Source of the DNA: Takifugu bimaculatus
Taxonomy: Eukaryota > Chordata > Actinopteri > Tetraodontiformes > Tetraodontidae
Direction of reading: 5' to 3'
DNA length: 64,000 nt
Assembly (NCBI GenBank): GCA_004026145.2
Contig: CP034983.1
Location: 14,445,488-14,509,487 of the forward strand
Position numbers and translations under genes: made by a program. The notes beneath the pieces are model-generated. The model searched no databases and had not been told where the DNA came from. It worked only from the letters and a program-made list of their open reading frames with translations. Positions 1 to 11,857 of this stretch are shown in pieces; position 1 is the stretch's first letter; each line of letters begins with the position of its first letter.

Positions 1-43
1 TTGATGAAAACTGGCCGCGGGTGCGGGAGATTTACTGCCGATG

Positions 44-44
<1 letters not shown>

Positions 45-88
<44 letters not shown>

Positions 89-105
89 CCATCATCACCA
101 TCGCC
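45..105. repeat. (CAT)n trinucleotide microsatellite
   Basis: About 20 units of CAT, with a few CAC interruptions, run uninterrupted here. The run gives a histidine-rich or serine-rich open frame depending on phase, but has no other sign of coding. Confidence 0.95.
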
Positions 106-904
106 TGAGCTGTGGCGCAAAACAAGAGAGGGGATGTTGCTGCTGCCTGCACGTAATCTCTGGCACAGCTGTCGTCCGGTGGACATTTCTGCCCAAACCA
201 CGCTGATACGCAACCTGTTTACAACTTTACAGGCAAAATTCAAAAACACGTGGTCCTCTTGTGACAGGAACCACATCCGGCCCAAATAAAGGGGCATCCA
301 GCATTGGCGTTCAGGTTCCACTGGCATGGCCACTGCTGCTAGCTGACATCAGGCCCTTTACAGTACCAGTGATGCATGCAAGGCTTTCTCCAGTACAAGG
401 GGAGGATTACAGTACCCGCCCCCTGTAGTAATGCTAGCTCACTCCATCCAGAATGAAATAAATGCCTTTTTTTTTTTTAAAGCGACAGTGTAAAAAGGAA
501 AACAAGGCACGCTAAACAGAAATAGGATGCATTTTCAGCGGATTCCAAACAAGTTTACGGCTTTTCTCGTGGCTCTGGGTTTGCGCCTACTGAACAATGG
601 AGGTTTCCGTCATGTTATTGCCCAACGCAGGAACCTGTCGGCGGAGCGCGCTGGCAAACAAGCGGCGCAAATAAAATACTATATTTCAAGGAAAGGAAAA
701 GAAGGGAGGGAGGATAAATGGAATCATTCCCGCGCGTCTTACCTTTATCTGGACTTGAAGAAATGCTCTCCTCCTCTTTCGGATTTGCAACCTGTGTTAT
801 TATGGACGTGTTGTCCATGGAAACGAGATGTTGTACACCTACGGCTACACCGCTTTTGGTTGTTGTTGTTTGTTTTTTGTTTTTTTAGTCCTCGGTAAAC
901 ATTA

Positions 905-1340
905 CCAAAGCGTTACTACTACAGTCTCTCGGGCTCCAGTCGTCTGCTGTGCGCAGCAGCATTAAAATCCCGTCTCATTCGGAGCGTGCAGTCCCATTTC
1001 CCCGGAGCTCACAAACGCGCGAGAGAAGGCGAAATATCAGCGGCCGAAGCGGAGATCCAACATCCGCGGTGGTGACAGTGCGGGAGGCGAACAAAGCGTC
1101 AGTCCCGCATTCAGGGTCGTGCGTGTCCGCTGTGGTTGTTGCAGGCAGCATATCACCCCGCCTGCTGCTGCCGCTGCGCGCTCCGGCTGCGCTCCGCACA
1201 CTACAATATCAGCTGCGCTCTACAGTGTTTATCCAGAGATGGCGACCGTCCTGCTCCCGCAGGGGCCGCGCACAGCTCAGCTCCAACAACAGCAATACGT
1301 CGACGCGATCAGTCCGCCCACCTCTCCGCGTCCGCTGCCG
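905..1340. promoter_or_regulatory. CpG-rich block, probable promoter or first exon of an unidentified gene
   Basis: This stretch is much richer in G+C and CpG than the AT-rich DNA on either side, which in a fish genome usually marks a promoter or first exon. A plus-strand ATG near 1239 opens a glutamine- and proline-rich frame, but I recognise no protein and see no clear donor site. The gene could equally start here and run leftwards on the minus strand out of the window. I cannot decide the direction. Confidence 0.35.
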
Positions 1341-3926
1341 TGTGTGTGTGTGTGTTTTTTCTTTAATAATAAAAAAAGAAAAGAAAAAGAACCTTAGATT
1401 CGAATCGGAAATGCGCCTTTTGCGCCAGATGAGGAGGTTAACTAGCAACCACATCATAATTTTATATAACTCTAGGGTCAAAAGTCCATCAACCCCACCC
1501 ACCATAAGGAATTCATTCCTCTCCGGTTCTGCATTTTCGGCAACATTCTCCACAAAAGTGTTACATTAGAAGTAGATTCTTGAATATAAATAAAGTGATA
1601 TATTCAATAATTTTGTCTGGCACCCGCGTCAGGAGACGAAAACATGAATTTATCATTATTTATTGTCAAGCATCGGTCTAATTTAATCACTGAGCATTAA
1701 TTTCTTAAAAAACATCTAGCTGAAAATTTAATGACCTAATAGATTTTGGTTTAAACAAATTGCGCAGCCACACAAAAATCCTTTAATTCCAGCAATTTAA
1801 ATTATAAAATGGTTAAGGAATACATGTCTGATGGTTCTAAAAAGATAAATAATCCAATGCTGGGCTGGAAGGACCCTGTATATACAATGATGGCATCACC
1901 AAGGTCACTTTCCTCTGACTTGACAGAGAACTGACGAACATCTCGCTGCAGATGGAGAAATGTTCTGCATGGTAAATAACTCGACCTTCGCCTCAGGCCC
2001 ACTTCTGCAAGTTTCCATTGGATTCTATTGTAGCTGGCTCCCCGTCAGTTGGGCTGACGTCCACCCGAGCTGCAGACCCACCGCGCGTACTGAGACAAGC
2101 ATTATTCATGCTATTTCAGCCTCGGCGGACTGTGGAATAACAACAAGGGAGATAAAGTGGTTTCCTGGGCTGTTGCCAGAGTCAGCGTGTCTGAATGTTC
2201 GTCCCTCTTCACCTCTGCTGTCACTTAACCAGAGCCAGACCCAAATGAACCCACCTGAGAGACGGGGGCGTGATTGCATATGGACAGGAGACACAAAAGC
2301 AGCGGTGGGCGCAGGTTGTTGACTCCTAATTAGCGTGTAATCTCTCCGAGACAGCGCCCTCTCAGCAAGGGTCGGGAACCTCGGATGCTCCCAATCATGC
2401 ATGTGCTCAAGTGACACGGCAACACACGTTCCGGAGGCACTTTGTACAATCGCAATCACTTCTGAGCACTTCACCTCGGGGCTCACGTTACGATGTGCGT
2501 TTCAGGATTGTGTTGACACTTGAAAATCGAGCCTGCCAGGATGGCCTGGCCTGACATAGTTAAAGTGGGGGACTCCCAGGAAATGGCCTTTTTAATACCG
2601 GGACTTGTTACCCGTTTTTACCATTTCTGACCCAAAATTGGTAAAAAGCACAAGGAATAAATGCTCGTCAAGCAGCAACGGGATAAGTATGTTGTAGCTC
2701 ACAATAACTAATAAACATGATGGCTCATTTAGCCTCTAAAGAGACAGAGCAGATGGGATATAGAGTATAATCCCTCTGGCCGGCTCTGAGCCTCCACAGG
2801 GTCTCTTCTCTAACCGGGTGTGCCCAAAAGACCACCAAAGGTGGGATTTCATTTAAGCCACTTGACATGCATCTGGCCTCATACGAGCCGAACACAGCGG
2901 AATGCCCCATCAGCTCACCCCGGCCCAGATGAAGGAGATGGCCTCAGATTAGAGTCGGTGACCCCCATCTCTGCCATTTATGTCCCGGACCAGGTCGGCG
3001 ATAAAGAAGTCTCACCTTTTGCTACCATCACTCCTGTGATGGCAGAATGGGCTTTTAGAATTCTGAGTCCTCTTGAAGGAGGTGTAAAAAATGAAAAAAT
3101 AAGGAAAAAGCTGTAACCTTGCTGTCATGAACGTCGAATTTGACATGTTTATTGGGAATATATGCTTTGAAAACTTACAGGATGCAAACACTAGCTGGCA
3201 GGGTTGGTTAAAAAAAACACTCACATCTTTAAAGGAGGACCTCGCTGCCATCCTGACTTCAAACGTTGCTGGTCTCTGTCACAGAAGTGAAAAGTTCAGC
3301 CCCGGAACAAGATATTTCTGTAAATGAATATTTAAAGCAAATGTAAACTTTAATGAGACCCAGATCTTTTTGGCCAACTTCAAACAGATCTACTGTGGTG
3401 TCAGATTGTGAGGTCCTGTGACTTTTTCTGAACATGGGTGCAGCTGAGGTGGTTTCTAGAGTCATATTATCACATGTGTCGCTCTGAATGTGGGCTTCTT
3501 TAGCAGACAGTATGTGGTGCAAGACATGTGTGGACACGTCTAATAAAGAGGACATTTTAACACTTGGGGATCTGAAATTTTAAATCCCAAAAGGCTAGAG
3601 ACAAATTAAAGAAGCTGTGGAAGTGTATTTTAAATTCCAGGGAAGACAATAGCAAATCAGTAAGGAAAACAATAAAGTTCTGACGATTATTTTTTCTGCG
3701 TCTGCAACTAAAAACGTTATTTTGCGTACGTGCTGCCCCCTTGTGGGTAAAATTATGAAATGCGGAAAGGTTTTTATTGCTCAAATTAGTTTACAAATAA
3801 ATGTTGAACTGGGAAAATATAGACAACGTGTAGAAAACAAATAAAAAAATAACAATATCGCCACGAACAATAATAATAATGTAGAAATTCGTCTAAATTC
3901 GACAAGGATTCAGCAAACTCCATGAC
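1341..3926. other. gene-free flank
   Basis: AT-rich DNA with only short, unconserved open frames. It holds a candidate CTCF-like motif at about 3732-3747 (GCTGCCCCCTTGTGGG). I see no exon with both a splice acceptor and donor and a recognisable peptide. Confidence 0.5.
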
Positions 3927-4110
3927 CCTGACTAGGAATAAGGAACTGTTTTTGCACGGGAGGTAGAATTAAATTTAGAATAAGTGCATGCACATCATTA
4001 ATGAATTCATTTGTCTACAAAGAGCAGTGAGAGATAAATGAATTAATAAATAATTCGCATAAACTTAATCCCCCCTTCCTTACAAAATCAGTTCCTTATT
4101 CCTAGTCAGG
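3927..4110. mobile_element. short inverted-repeat element, MITE-like
   Basis: A perfect 22-bp inverted repeat is present: 3927-3948 (starting CCTGACTAGGAATAAG) is the exact reverse complement of 4089-4110. About 140 bp of AT-rich DNA separates the arms and encodes nothing. A non-autonomous DNA transposon is the simplest reading. I could not find a convincing target-site duplication outside the arms, so a simple palindromic structure just upstream of gars1 is also possible. Confidence 0.5.
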
Positions 4111-4344
4111 CTGCTGGGAAACCACTGAGTAAAATTACATTTAAAAAAAAAATCAAACTTAGTAATAAAATATTCTAGCTAAACCGTAAAGCAGTCCGAC
4201 TTATTTATTCTATTTCCCCCTGTAACGAATCTGCCGACACGTAAAATGCCACGCCGGTTTAAGACGAAAGTGCTGGCGGGGGAGCGGAAGCAGCATTCGC
4301 TTAATTTCAGAGATTTCATCATTCGCCTCTCTTTTCCGCGGTCC

Positions 4345-7300
4345 ATGCTTCGTAGCGCAACATCTGCACTGCTGCGGACCTCCTCTGAGATCTCCTCCAT
4401 CTGTGCAGCCTCCACGGTCCGCTCCGTCCGCCACTCACCCCGCTACCTGCCCTTAATCAGGCCGTTTTCAACCTCGGTCTGCTTGTGTAAGAGGAAGAAG
4501 AAGACGAGCCTGTGGCTGCAGCCGGCGGAAGGACAAGTTATGGAAGGAAACATTGAGGAGATTCTCGCCCCTTTCAGGCTTGCTGTCAAAGAACAGGTTT
4601 TATACTCTCGCTTTACTTGTGTTGAGATGGGATTTTTTAGTTTCGAGAGTCAGCTGTCGACACGTCAGCTTACCCGGCAGCCCGGTTCATCTGACCGGCT
4701 GCCTTTGGAAGTGTCAGTCGGGAAATGCATGGTTCTCTAAGTAGCTGCTAATGCTAACGTGTTGCCACGTTTCAGGGTGCTACTGCAGAGTTTTGGAGCA
4801 GGGTGGGGTTACGAGATGATGCTAACAATGCTGCTAAAAGACAAGGCGGATAAAACTAGAGCGAGCTTTATTTAAAGCGTCTTCTACGCACGACTCTACG
4901 ACCGCTTGTCTCTGCAGGGGGACCTGGTGCGCCAAATGAAACAGGATGGAGCTCCAGAGGTGGACATAACGAAAGCTGTGGCTGAACTGAAAGCAAGGAA
5001 GAAGGCTTTGGAGGCAAAGGTGAGTGCTTGATGATCATAAAATGGCGCAGACGGATCGTTTATGATCCCCACCGTTTGGGTCTGGTTGCCTCTGCGGAGC
5101 TGAGTTGTGTCCCCTACATGGTTGTAAACACAAGCTGTTTATGATTGCAGGAGCTGGCATTACAACCCAAAGATGACATTGTTGACCGAACCAAGATGGA
5201 GGATACTCTCAAGAGACGGTTCTTTTACGACCAGGCTTTTGCTATCTATGGAGGTATACATTTTTCTGCAAATGTATAAATGTTTAAGTGTCCTCAAGCC
5301 CCTTTCAGCCCCGCGTTGGGCTTTACGGCACCGTGGAGGGGCTGTCGCCGCGTCAGGACCCTGCCATCGCCCTCACCGATCCGTGATGTTCTACAGGTGT
5401 CAGTGGGCTGTATGACTTTGGCCCCATGGGCTGTGCCCTGAAGAACAACATCCTGCAGGTGTGGAGGCAGCACTTCATCCAGGAGGAGCAGATCCTGGAG
5501 ATCGACTGCACGATGCTGACGCCCGAGCCTGTCCTCAAGTGAGTGTTTTCATTAGCGAGGTTGTAGTTGTAGGTAATGTTACAAGAGAGCGCCTCGTGGT
5601 TCCCAGAGTCGGCTGACTCCAAAGTGCTGATCTGTGGGTTTTTGTCAACAGGCGCACATTAAGTCTGTGATTTTATGCATGGAAGCTGCCACCATAGCAG
5701 CCTTCCATAGCCCGGTCTCAGATACATTTACAGGATTCAACATCTCCGAACAGACCTGGAAGCAATGCGCGTCCCTTTTCACCCATATTTTCCCCAGGAC
5801 ATCAGGACACGTGGACAAATTTGCTGATTATATGGTGAAAGACGTGAAGAATGGCGAGTGCTTTAGGGCCGACCACCTCCTGAAAGGTGAGGAGTTCCTT
5901 GCTAAATAAATTCCCCCAAATATGAGTGAAGATATTTGGGTAAATCTTTCCCATCTGAGTGGGACGATGGAAGTAAACAAACACATCAAAGTTGATTAAA
6001 GGTGGAAACATTGCTACAGTAAACCTGCTCTTATGACTTGCAGCTCATCTCCAGAAGCTGATGTCTGATAAGAAATGCACAGCAGAGAAGAAGGCCGAGA
6101 TGGAGGAAGTCGTCACGCAGGTCGGGGACACAGAAATAAAACCAAAACAGCCGCTTATGTTTACATTTCTAGCTTTCTAGCTAAACTCTTCCTAAATCAG
6201 CTGTAGTAGTTGGCAGTAACTTATCTTTTAATCGGTATTTGCAGCTCAATACAAGAATCTGATGGCGGTAAATCCTGAATATCCATTCTCATGAATTTCA
6301 GATGGACAACTACACCCAGCAGGAACTGTCTGACCTCTTTGTGAAATACAACGTCAAGTCTCCCACCACAGGAAATGACCTCACGCCTCCCATCTCCTTC
6401 AATCTGATGTTTCAGACGTCCATCGGACCGGGCGGGAAATATGCCAGGGTACCGTGAAAAAACATAGTTCCACTTGTTTTTTTGTGGCCTTGAGTCATTC
6501 ATCTTCTATTCTGCAGCTATCTGAGGCCTGAAACAGCTCAGGGAATCTTCCTCAACTTCAAGCGTCTCTTAGAGTTCAACCAGGGAAAGCTGCCCTTCGC
6601 CGCTGCTCAAATAGGAAACTCCTTCAGGAACGAAATCTCTCCTCGCTCTGGACTCATCCGTGTCAGGTAGCAGACCGCCGCGCCGCCCGCAACGGCGATT
6701 TTACGCCTCTGCTGACAGTTTCTCTGTGCAGGGAGTTCACCATGGCAGAGATCGAGCACTTTGTGGATCCGAAAGAGAAGGTCCATCAGAAATTTGCAAA
6801 TGTAGCTGACCTGGAGATTCTGTTGTACTCCTCCAAAGCGCAGACCAGCGGTCAGTCTGCGGAGGTCATGAAGCTGGGCGACGCTGTGGAGCAGGTGAAG
6901 GTCCCTTCAGCCACTGTTGTGGGCATCTTCTCTGGAGCGGGTTCTTAATTCTGCTGTCATTCAGGGAGTCATCAACAACTCCGTCCTGGGATACTTCATC
7001 GGGAGGATCTACCTCTACCTTATCAAAGTCGGCGTCGCCAAAGACAAGCTGCGTTTCCGACAGCACATGGACAACGAGATGGCTCACTACGCCTGTGACT
7101 GCTGGGATGCTGAAACCAAAACCTCATACGTAAGCGGCCGCCTCGGGACTCGTAGCCCCACTGTCGTAATGAACCTGACCGGAACCTCCTTGTACACTCA
7201 GGGCTGGATCGAGATTGTGGGATGTGCCGACCGCTCCTGCTACGACCTGGCGTGTCACGCTCGAGTCACAAAGGTGCCTCTGGTCGCCGAAAAGCCTCTT

Positions 7301-8530
7301 AAAGAACCCATATCCTTTTAGCGTGGTGGTTTTTCCCGGATAATGAGCGTGAACTACCCACCCTGGGGTTTTCCTCAACTCCCCCACACAAAGTTATAAA
7401 CGTCGTCCAGTTTGAACCCAACAAGGGAGCACTGGGGAAGGCCTACAAGAAGGATGCAAAGATAGCCATGGATTTCCTGTCCATGTGCGACGAATGCTAC
7501 ATTACAGATCAAGAGAAGCTGCTCAACGAGACCGGGTGAGCGCTGCCTCCTCTCCTAAAGGTTAGGGAAGTTTGTTGTCATGTACATCACGATTGATGGG
7601 GGCTCCTTCATGTCTAGAGAGTTCACCATCGAGACAGAAGGCAAGACGTTCAAGCTCACTAAGGACATGGTGTCCGTGAAGCGATTCCAGAAGACCATGC
7701 ACGGTGAGTTCCACCCCGGACAGAACATCTCAGACAAAGTTGGGAGCAGATTCAGTTCATCCCCCCCCCGTTTGTCACCTGCAGTGGAGGAGGTCATTCC
7801 CAACGTCATTGAGCCGTCCTTCGGCATCGGCAGGATCATGTACACCATCTTCGAGCACACATTCCACGTCAGGGAGGGCGACGAGCAACGAACGGTCAGT
7901 AAATATCTGTGGACGTCAAATTGTTGACGCGAGATCTTGGCAACCAACGCTTCTTCCTCCGGCAGTTCTTCAGCTTCCCGGCAACCGTAGCGCCGTACAA
8001 GTGCTCCGTCCTGCCGCTGAGCCAGAACCAGGAATTCGTGCCCTTCGTCAGGGAGTTGTGTAAGCACCAACAGCCGCACGCCTAAGGCAGTCTGAGATTT
8101 CATAGAAGCTTAATTCTATCTCCCCCCTTCCAGCCGAGGAACTGACCAGAAACGGCGTCTCGCACAAGGTGGACGACTCCTCGGGATCCATCGGCAGGCG
8201 CTACGCCAGGACGGATGAGATCGGGGTGGCGTTTGGCATCACCATAGACTTCGACACGGTGAACAAAACACCTCACACAGCCACTCTGAGGGACCGCGAC
8301 TCCATGAGGCAGATCAGGGCCGAGGTACGGTAGACGGTTCCTTCCTGTACGTCCTCACTTGCAACGTAGGACTTCAACACCCTTTTTCTATTAAATCTCC
8401 TCAGGTCAGTGAGCTGCCTGGAATCATTCGGGATTTGGCCAACGGGACGCTGAGCTGGGCCGTAGTGGAGAGCAAGTACCCCATCTTTGAAGGACAGGAG
8501 ACCAGCAAGAAGGACACAGCCGAAGAGTAA
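4345..8530 (+). CDS. gars1: glycyl-tRNA synthetase (cytosolic and mitochondrial)
   Basis: Class II synthetase that charges tRNA-Gly in cytosol and mitochondria. Exons: 4345-4596, 4918-5019, 5151-5253, 5397-5538, 5798-5886, 6044-6120, 6302-6448, 6517-6666, 6732-6894, 6965-7129, 7202-7309, 7390-7535, 7618-7703, 7785-7894, 7966-8059, 8134-8324, 8405-8530. The product is about 749 residues, against 739 in human. The first 65 residues are rich in Arg, Ser and Leu like a mitochondrial presequence. A second Met at 4540 (MEGNIEEILAPFRLAV) opens the WHEP domain and fits the cytosolic start. An in-frame ATG at 4246 is less likely. Motif 2 (RNEISPRSGLIRVREF) and motif 3 (GIGRIMYTIFEHTF) are intact. The intron 7310-7389 is AT-AC. 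Exon 7 has one base too many near 6437-6440, breaking the frame at GPGGK/MPG; all else is intact. Confidence 0.97.
7310..7389 (+). other. gars1: U12-type AT-AC intron of gars1
   Basis: The coding frame runs KEP, then resumes KVINVVQF, only if the 80 bases between are removed. They begin ATATCCTTTT, the textbook U12 5' splice site, and end CACAC. TTCCTCAAC at 7371-7379 is a near match to the U12 branch-site consensus, about 11 nt from the 3' end, which is the usual U12 spacing. No GT-AG alternative keeps the frame. Confidence 0.93.
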
Positions 8531-8830
8531 AGCCTTTGCTCCCAGAAAATGCCTCCTTGTTGCTCATGCACCACCAGAAATGCTGCACCAGTGTTGTGAT
8601 GAGCTCTCCTGGCGCCCACAGTCACAATAAGTCATGTAAACACCATATCTAACAGGCGGAGGACAGACTTTTCCATGGGCAGTTTCTCATCTGTGAGCAT
8701 TTTCACCAATCAGACGTTTTAAAAGGGACAAAATGTAACCTGTTGGCACCAGTGTGAGGAGGGTTCCGTCATTCCGGCCTCCGGGCTGATTGGCTTAAGC
8801 TCAATAAAGCAACCAGCACTTATGTTACAG
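8531..8830 (+). terminator. gars1: gars1 3' UTR with polyadenylation signal
   Basis: AATAAA lies at 8803-8808, about 275 nt after the gars1 stop codon, followed by a T/G-rich stretch (TTATGTTACAGCTCTGATGTTTT region). This is the most likely mRNA end. Confidence 0.7.
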
Positions 8831-9636
8831 CTCTGATGTTTTCTGTGAGATCACCATTACAGGAATGGTGGCAAGGTATTAAAAAAAACAGTCAAGCGCC
8901 ATCAAAGCAGGTTATTTCTTCATTTTATTGGGGAAAATCTGCAACCTTATTTTCTTTAACAGTATAATATTTGATTAAAAGTAATTTAAATGAACCCCAG
9001 TCTGAGTTCAATTTGGTAACCTGGGTTTTACATGAAGGCCACTGAGTAAAAATAAGTTCTACTGGTTCCAGGTACAAACCTTTTTATATTATTCTCAGCA
9101 CAAAGGTCAGTGAGAAGTTTTAATGAAAACGATCCTGCAGGTTGCCTGACAGACCAGTATGTCCAATAACAGCAACTTAATATTAAGTTAAATATTTGCA
9201 TTTCCTGGATGATGCAACAATAAGCCTCAGTTTCATAACTGTTGCTGTACAGGAATGTACCCTCACGTCCTCATTTTCTTCAGAGTTGCGTCGAGCCCGA
9301 CTCAAAGTGAAACTGAACCCAGATCAGCTTAGTCAACACGGGAAGCAGTGACATTAACGCCCCCTTGTGGGCGACAAGGAGGAATGTAGCCATTAGTCAT
9401 AAAATATTAAATTGTTTGTGACAGAGTCGTTTTTCTGTCTTCCGCGCCTAAAACATGAATCAACAATATTACCTCTTAGATTACCGTCTTATTGTGACCT
9501 GTTGTGACTTGATTTTAAGCATTCTGTGGAGTTAAACTCTCCACCTCAGCTCTCTTTAAAGCGTGTGTTCCACTGGTTGCACACGGGCTCCCTCTAGTGG
9601 TAGAGTCAATTGATTATATAAGAGTATTCCATAAAG
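8831..9636. other. intergenic, no gene seen
   Basis: AT-rich DNA between gars1 and hhatl. Two CTCF-like cores occur: CGCCCCCTTGTGGGCG at about 9358-9373 and GCTCCCTCTAGTGG at 9587-9600. I see no exon. Confidence 0.5.
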
Positions 9637-9928
9637 GTTCTGACTAGTTTGGTGGGAGTTCCAACTATTTAGGCTAATGCAGTATGAAAGGGCTGAATGA
9701 CCATCATAGGGGGGGAAACTGAATCAGGGTGTCATCAGAACCAACCGCTGGGCTGAGACAAGCACGCAGCTCATCACAGAAGGGGCAAGAACCCTGGACA
9801 GGACTCACCAAAGGGCAAAGGTCACTCATTAAACGACAGCTATTCATGAAACCTCCTCCCTATGATGGACAGTCAACACTTTCATACCGCATTAGCTTAG
9901 GTTCAACTCCCACCAAACCAGTAAGAAC
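9637..9928. mobile_element. MITE-like element with about 70-bp inverted arms
   Basis: The left arm (9637-9712) and the reverse complement of the right arm (9857-9928) are alike along their length. Both read a GTTCT start, GTTTGGTGGGAGTT, GCTAATGC, GTATGAAAG and CATCATAGGG in the same order, with scattered mismatches. The 145-bp centre encodes nothing. Long imperfect terminal inverted repeats on a core this small are typical of a non-autonomous DNA transposon. The family is not identified, and no clear target duplication was found. Confidence 0.75.
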
Positions 9929-11108
9929 TGGTCTTACTGGTCTTCCATTTGCTCTCTCCTTTCATAATTGATTTTCATATGATTTTCAGGCACATTACAT
10001 TTCAATGAGTACAGTAGCTAATTTTTCTACATTTAAACTCAGCAATATTGTTCACACAGTAAAAAGTAGCTGAAAATAACAATTACTGACCTCAATTGTC
10101 TCTCCTGAGTCAACTTTAGTTTGAAAATGTAAAGTTTGCATGAAAAACACACGTAAATGAGCTTTTCTCAACGTTCGGTCTGGTAAAATTAAAGATGGCT
10201 AAAGGCTTTGAAGTGACTGCAGCCCCTCCTGATCCGCCCCCACCGTGTTAGTAGTCGAAGTATAAATACATCATGTGAACCTTTAACCGGCGGCAGCTCC
10301 CCTCTCTGGGAGTCAGAGGGACCCACGGCCCACCCTGCACTCTGCAGATGCAAGCAGATGTAAAAGTTCACACCTTCTCCAACATTCTTTTTGGTGTTTT
10401 GGCATCTCAGTGCCTGTAACTTCCCTCTGTTTTTGGAGCATTCTGTGTATTTGGTGGCAGCTTTCTTCAGGCCTGCAACAACTGCTACGTCCAAGGTCAG
10501 TATCACAACAGGTGCTGCTGGAGGACGAACCAGCGTGTGTGACATTTATGGATAAATCCCGAAGAGAAGAAACAACAGGGACACGTCTGACTACACCCAA
10601 AAGGAAACCTGAAAGAGCAGTTTACCTTCATCTTTTTAGAAATAAGTCAGATTAAAACTATTAACTCTTTACTTGTGATCTGTGGAAGTTTGACCATTTG
10701 CTTTTCAACTGAGAGGGATTAGTAGTTCAAATATACAAACAGGACCCAGCAGGATGGATTAATTAATTAAGGAATATACTTAATATTTGAAGTATATTCA
10801 TATTTTATTTTATTTCTATGCTTTCTTACTGAATATCAGTCTCCATTTTACTGAGGATTTAACATGCAAGCCTGTAGATCAAGATTTTATCTTAGACAAT
10901 CCAAACTTTGTTTATAAGAACAAACGAATCATATAAAAGGAATAAAATCTAAAAAAAAATACATTAATTACATTATATCAGCTGATTTAATCATCTATAA
11001 TTTAAGCTTGTTCGAAATGTTGATAAATGTGTCAGAAGTAATATTAAAAAGCAGCGAACTAGCACTTTAAACTTGTTATTCTGTTCTTTCCATGCTGTGT
11101 TTATATGT
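9929..11108. other. intergenic, no gene seen
   Basis: AT-rich DNA with short open frames on both strands (for example around 10189-10655) that resemble no protein I know and lack splice context. Nothing else was seen. Confidence 0.45.
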
Positions 11109-11282
11109 GCACTGTAAAAAACAGTCAGTTTGAAATAACTGGCTGTGTGTCCACCCTAAAAAACGACCTAAATTTGTGTTCAAATCACTCAGGAGACAAG
11201 TTCTGACTAAATTCAAAGCACATTTTTGGTCAAATTTGGCATTTTTTAACGTATAAAAACCAGATAATTTTTTTTACAGTGC
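11109..11282. mobile_element. MITE-like element with 13-bp terminal inverted repeats
   Basis: GCACTGTAAAAAA at 11109-11121 is matched in reverse complement by TTTTTTACAGTGC ending at 11282. The 174-bp element is AT-rich and non-coding. Elements with CACTGTAAAA ends are abundant in teleost genomes. An 8-bp target duplication is not obvious here. Confidence 0.65.
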
Positions 11283-11689
11283 TTGCTGTCGGGCTGTCAT
11301 TTAAAGCTGTTTCCCTCCTGCATAATATAGCTCCTCTAATTATTCTGCGGTTCATGCATTAATTAGATTAATTACTTGACTTCCGATACCACTTTTTTCC
11401 AAATGGAATTTTACTTTAATCATTTATTCAATTTTCATTGGGCCACCATCTGTGTGTTTTAGTGTGTTTAAAACATCAAGAATCAGCTAATGATGTTTCA
11501 CCATGCAGAGTGCAACAGGCGGCAAACCACAGCATCACAGGAAGCGATGTGCATTTATTTTCTTCCAACTTGCAGTCAGAAAGTTCAGCAGTTCCGTGAC
11601 CTCTACCGAGGACGTTTGACAGGCTGTGGCGTCTATTTTTAGACGTGCTGGATGTCTCTCCTGCAGACAGTAAGATTGCATTGTTACAC

Positions 11690-11764
11690 TTGCTTTTATA
11701 GCATCAACAGCTGCCTGCTGCAGAGCCCACGCTGACCCGCCCACGGGTGCCATCCAGAGGCTCG
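11690..11764 (+). promoter_or_regulatory. hhatl: hhatl core promoter and 5' UTR exon
   Basis: TTTTATAGC at about 11693-11702 resembles a TATA box, and CAGCTG (11708-11713) is a myogenic E-box. A donor, CTCG/GTGAGT, follows at 11765, and an acceptor (TCTGTGTCAG) ends at 11850, eight bases before the ATG. This suggests a short 5' UTR exon ending at 11764 and an 86-nt intron. The start of transcription is inferred only. Confidence 0.5.
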
Positions 11765-11857
11765 GTGAGTGAGACAGGATCAGCCTGAGGCGGGTGAAAA
11801 CGTCAGCCTGATGTCAGCAAGTTTATAAAATGTGTGTGTTTCTGTGTCAGCGTCACC

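Noticed and set aside
21..289. Histidine-rich and serine-rich open frames
   Set aside because: Both are translations of the CAT microsatellite in different phases, with no support outside it.
949..1569. 206-codon plus-strand open frame
   Set aside because: No similarity recognised; it starts from a non-ATG codon and runs from CpG-rich into A-rich DNA. An open frame in GC-rich sequence by chance is likely.
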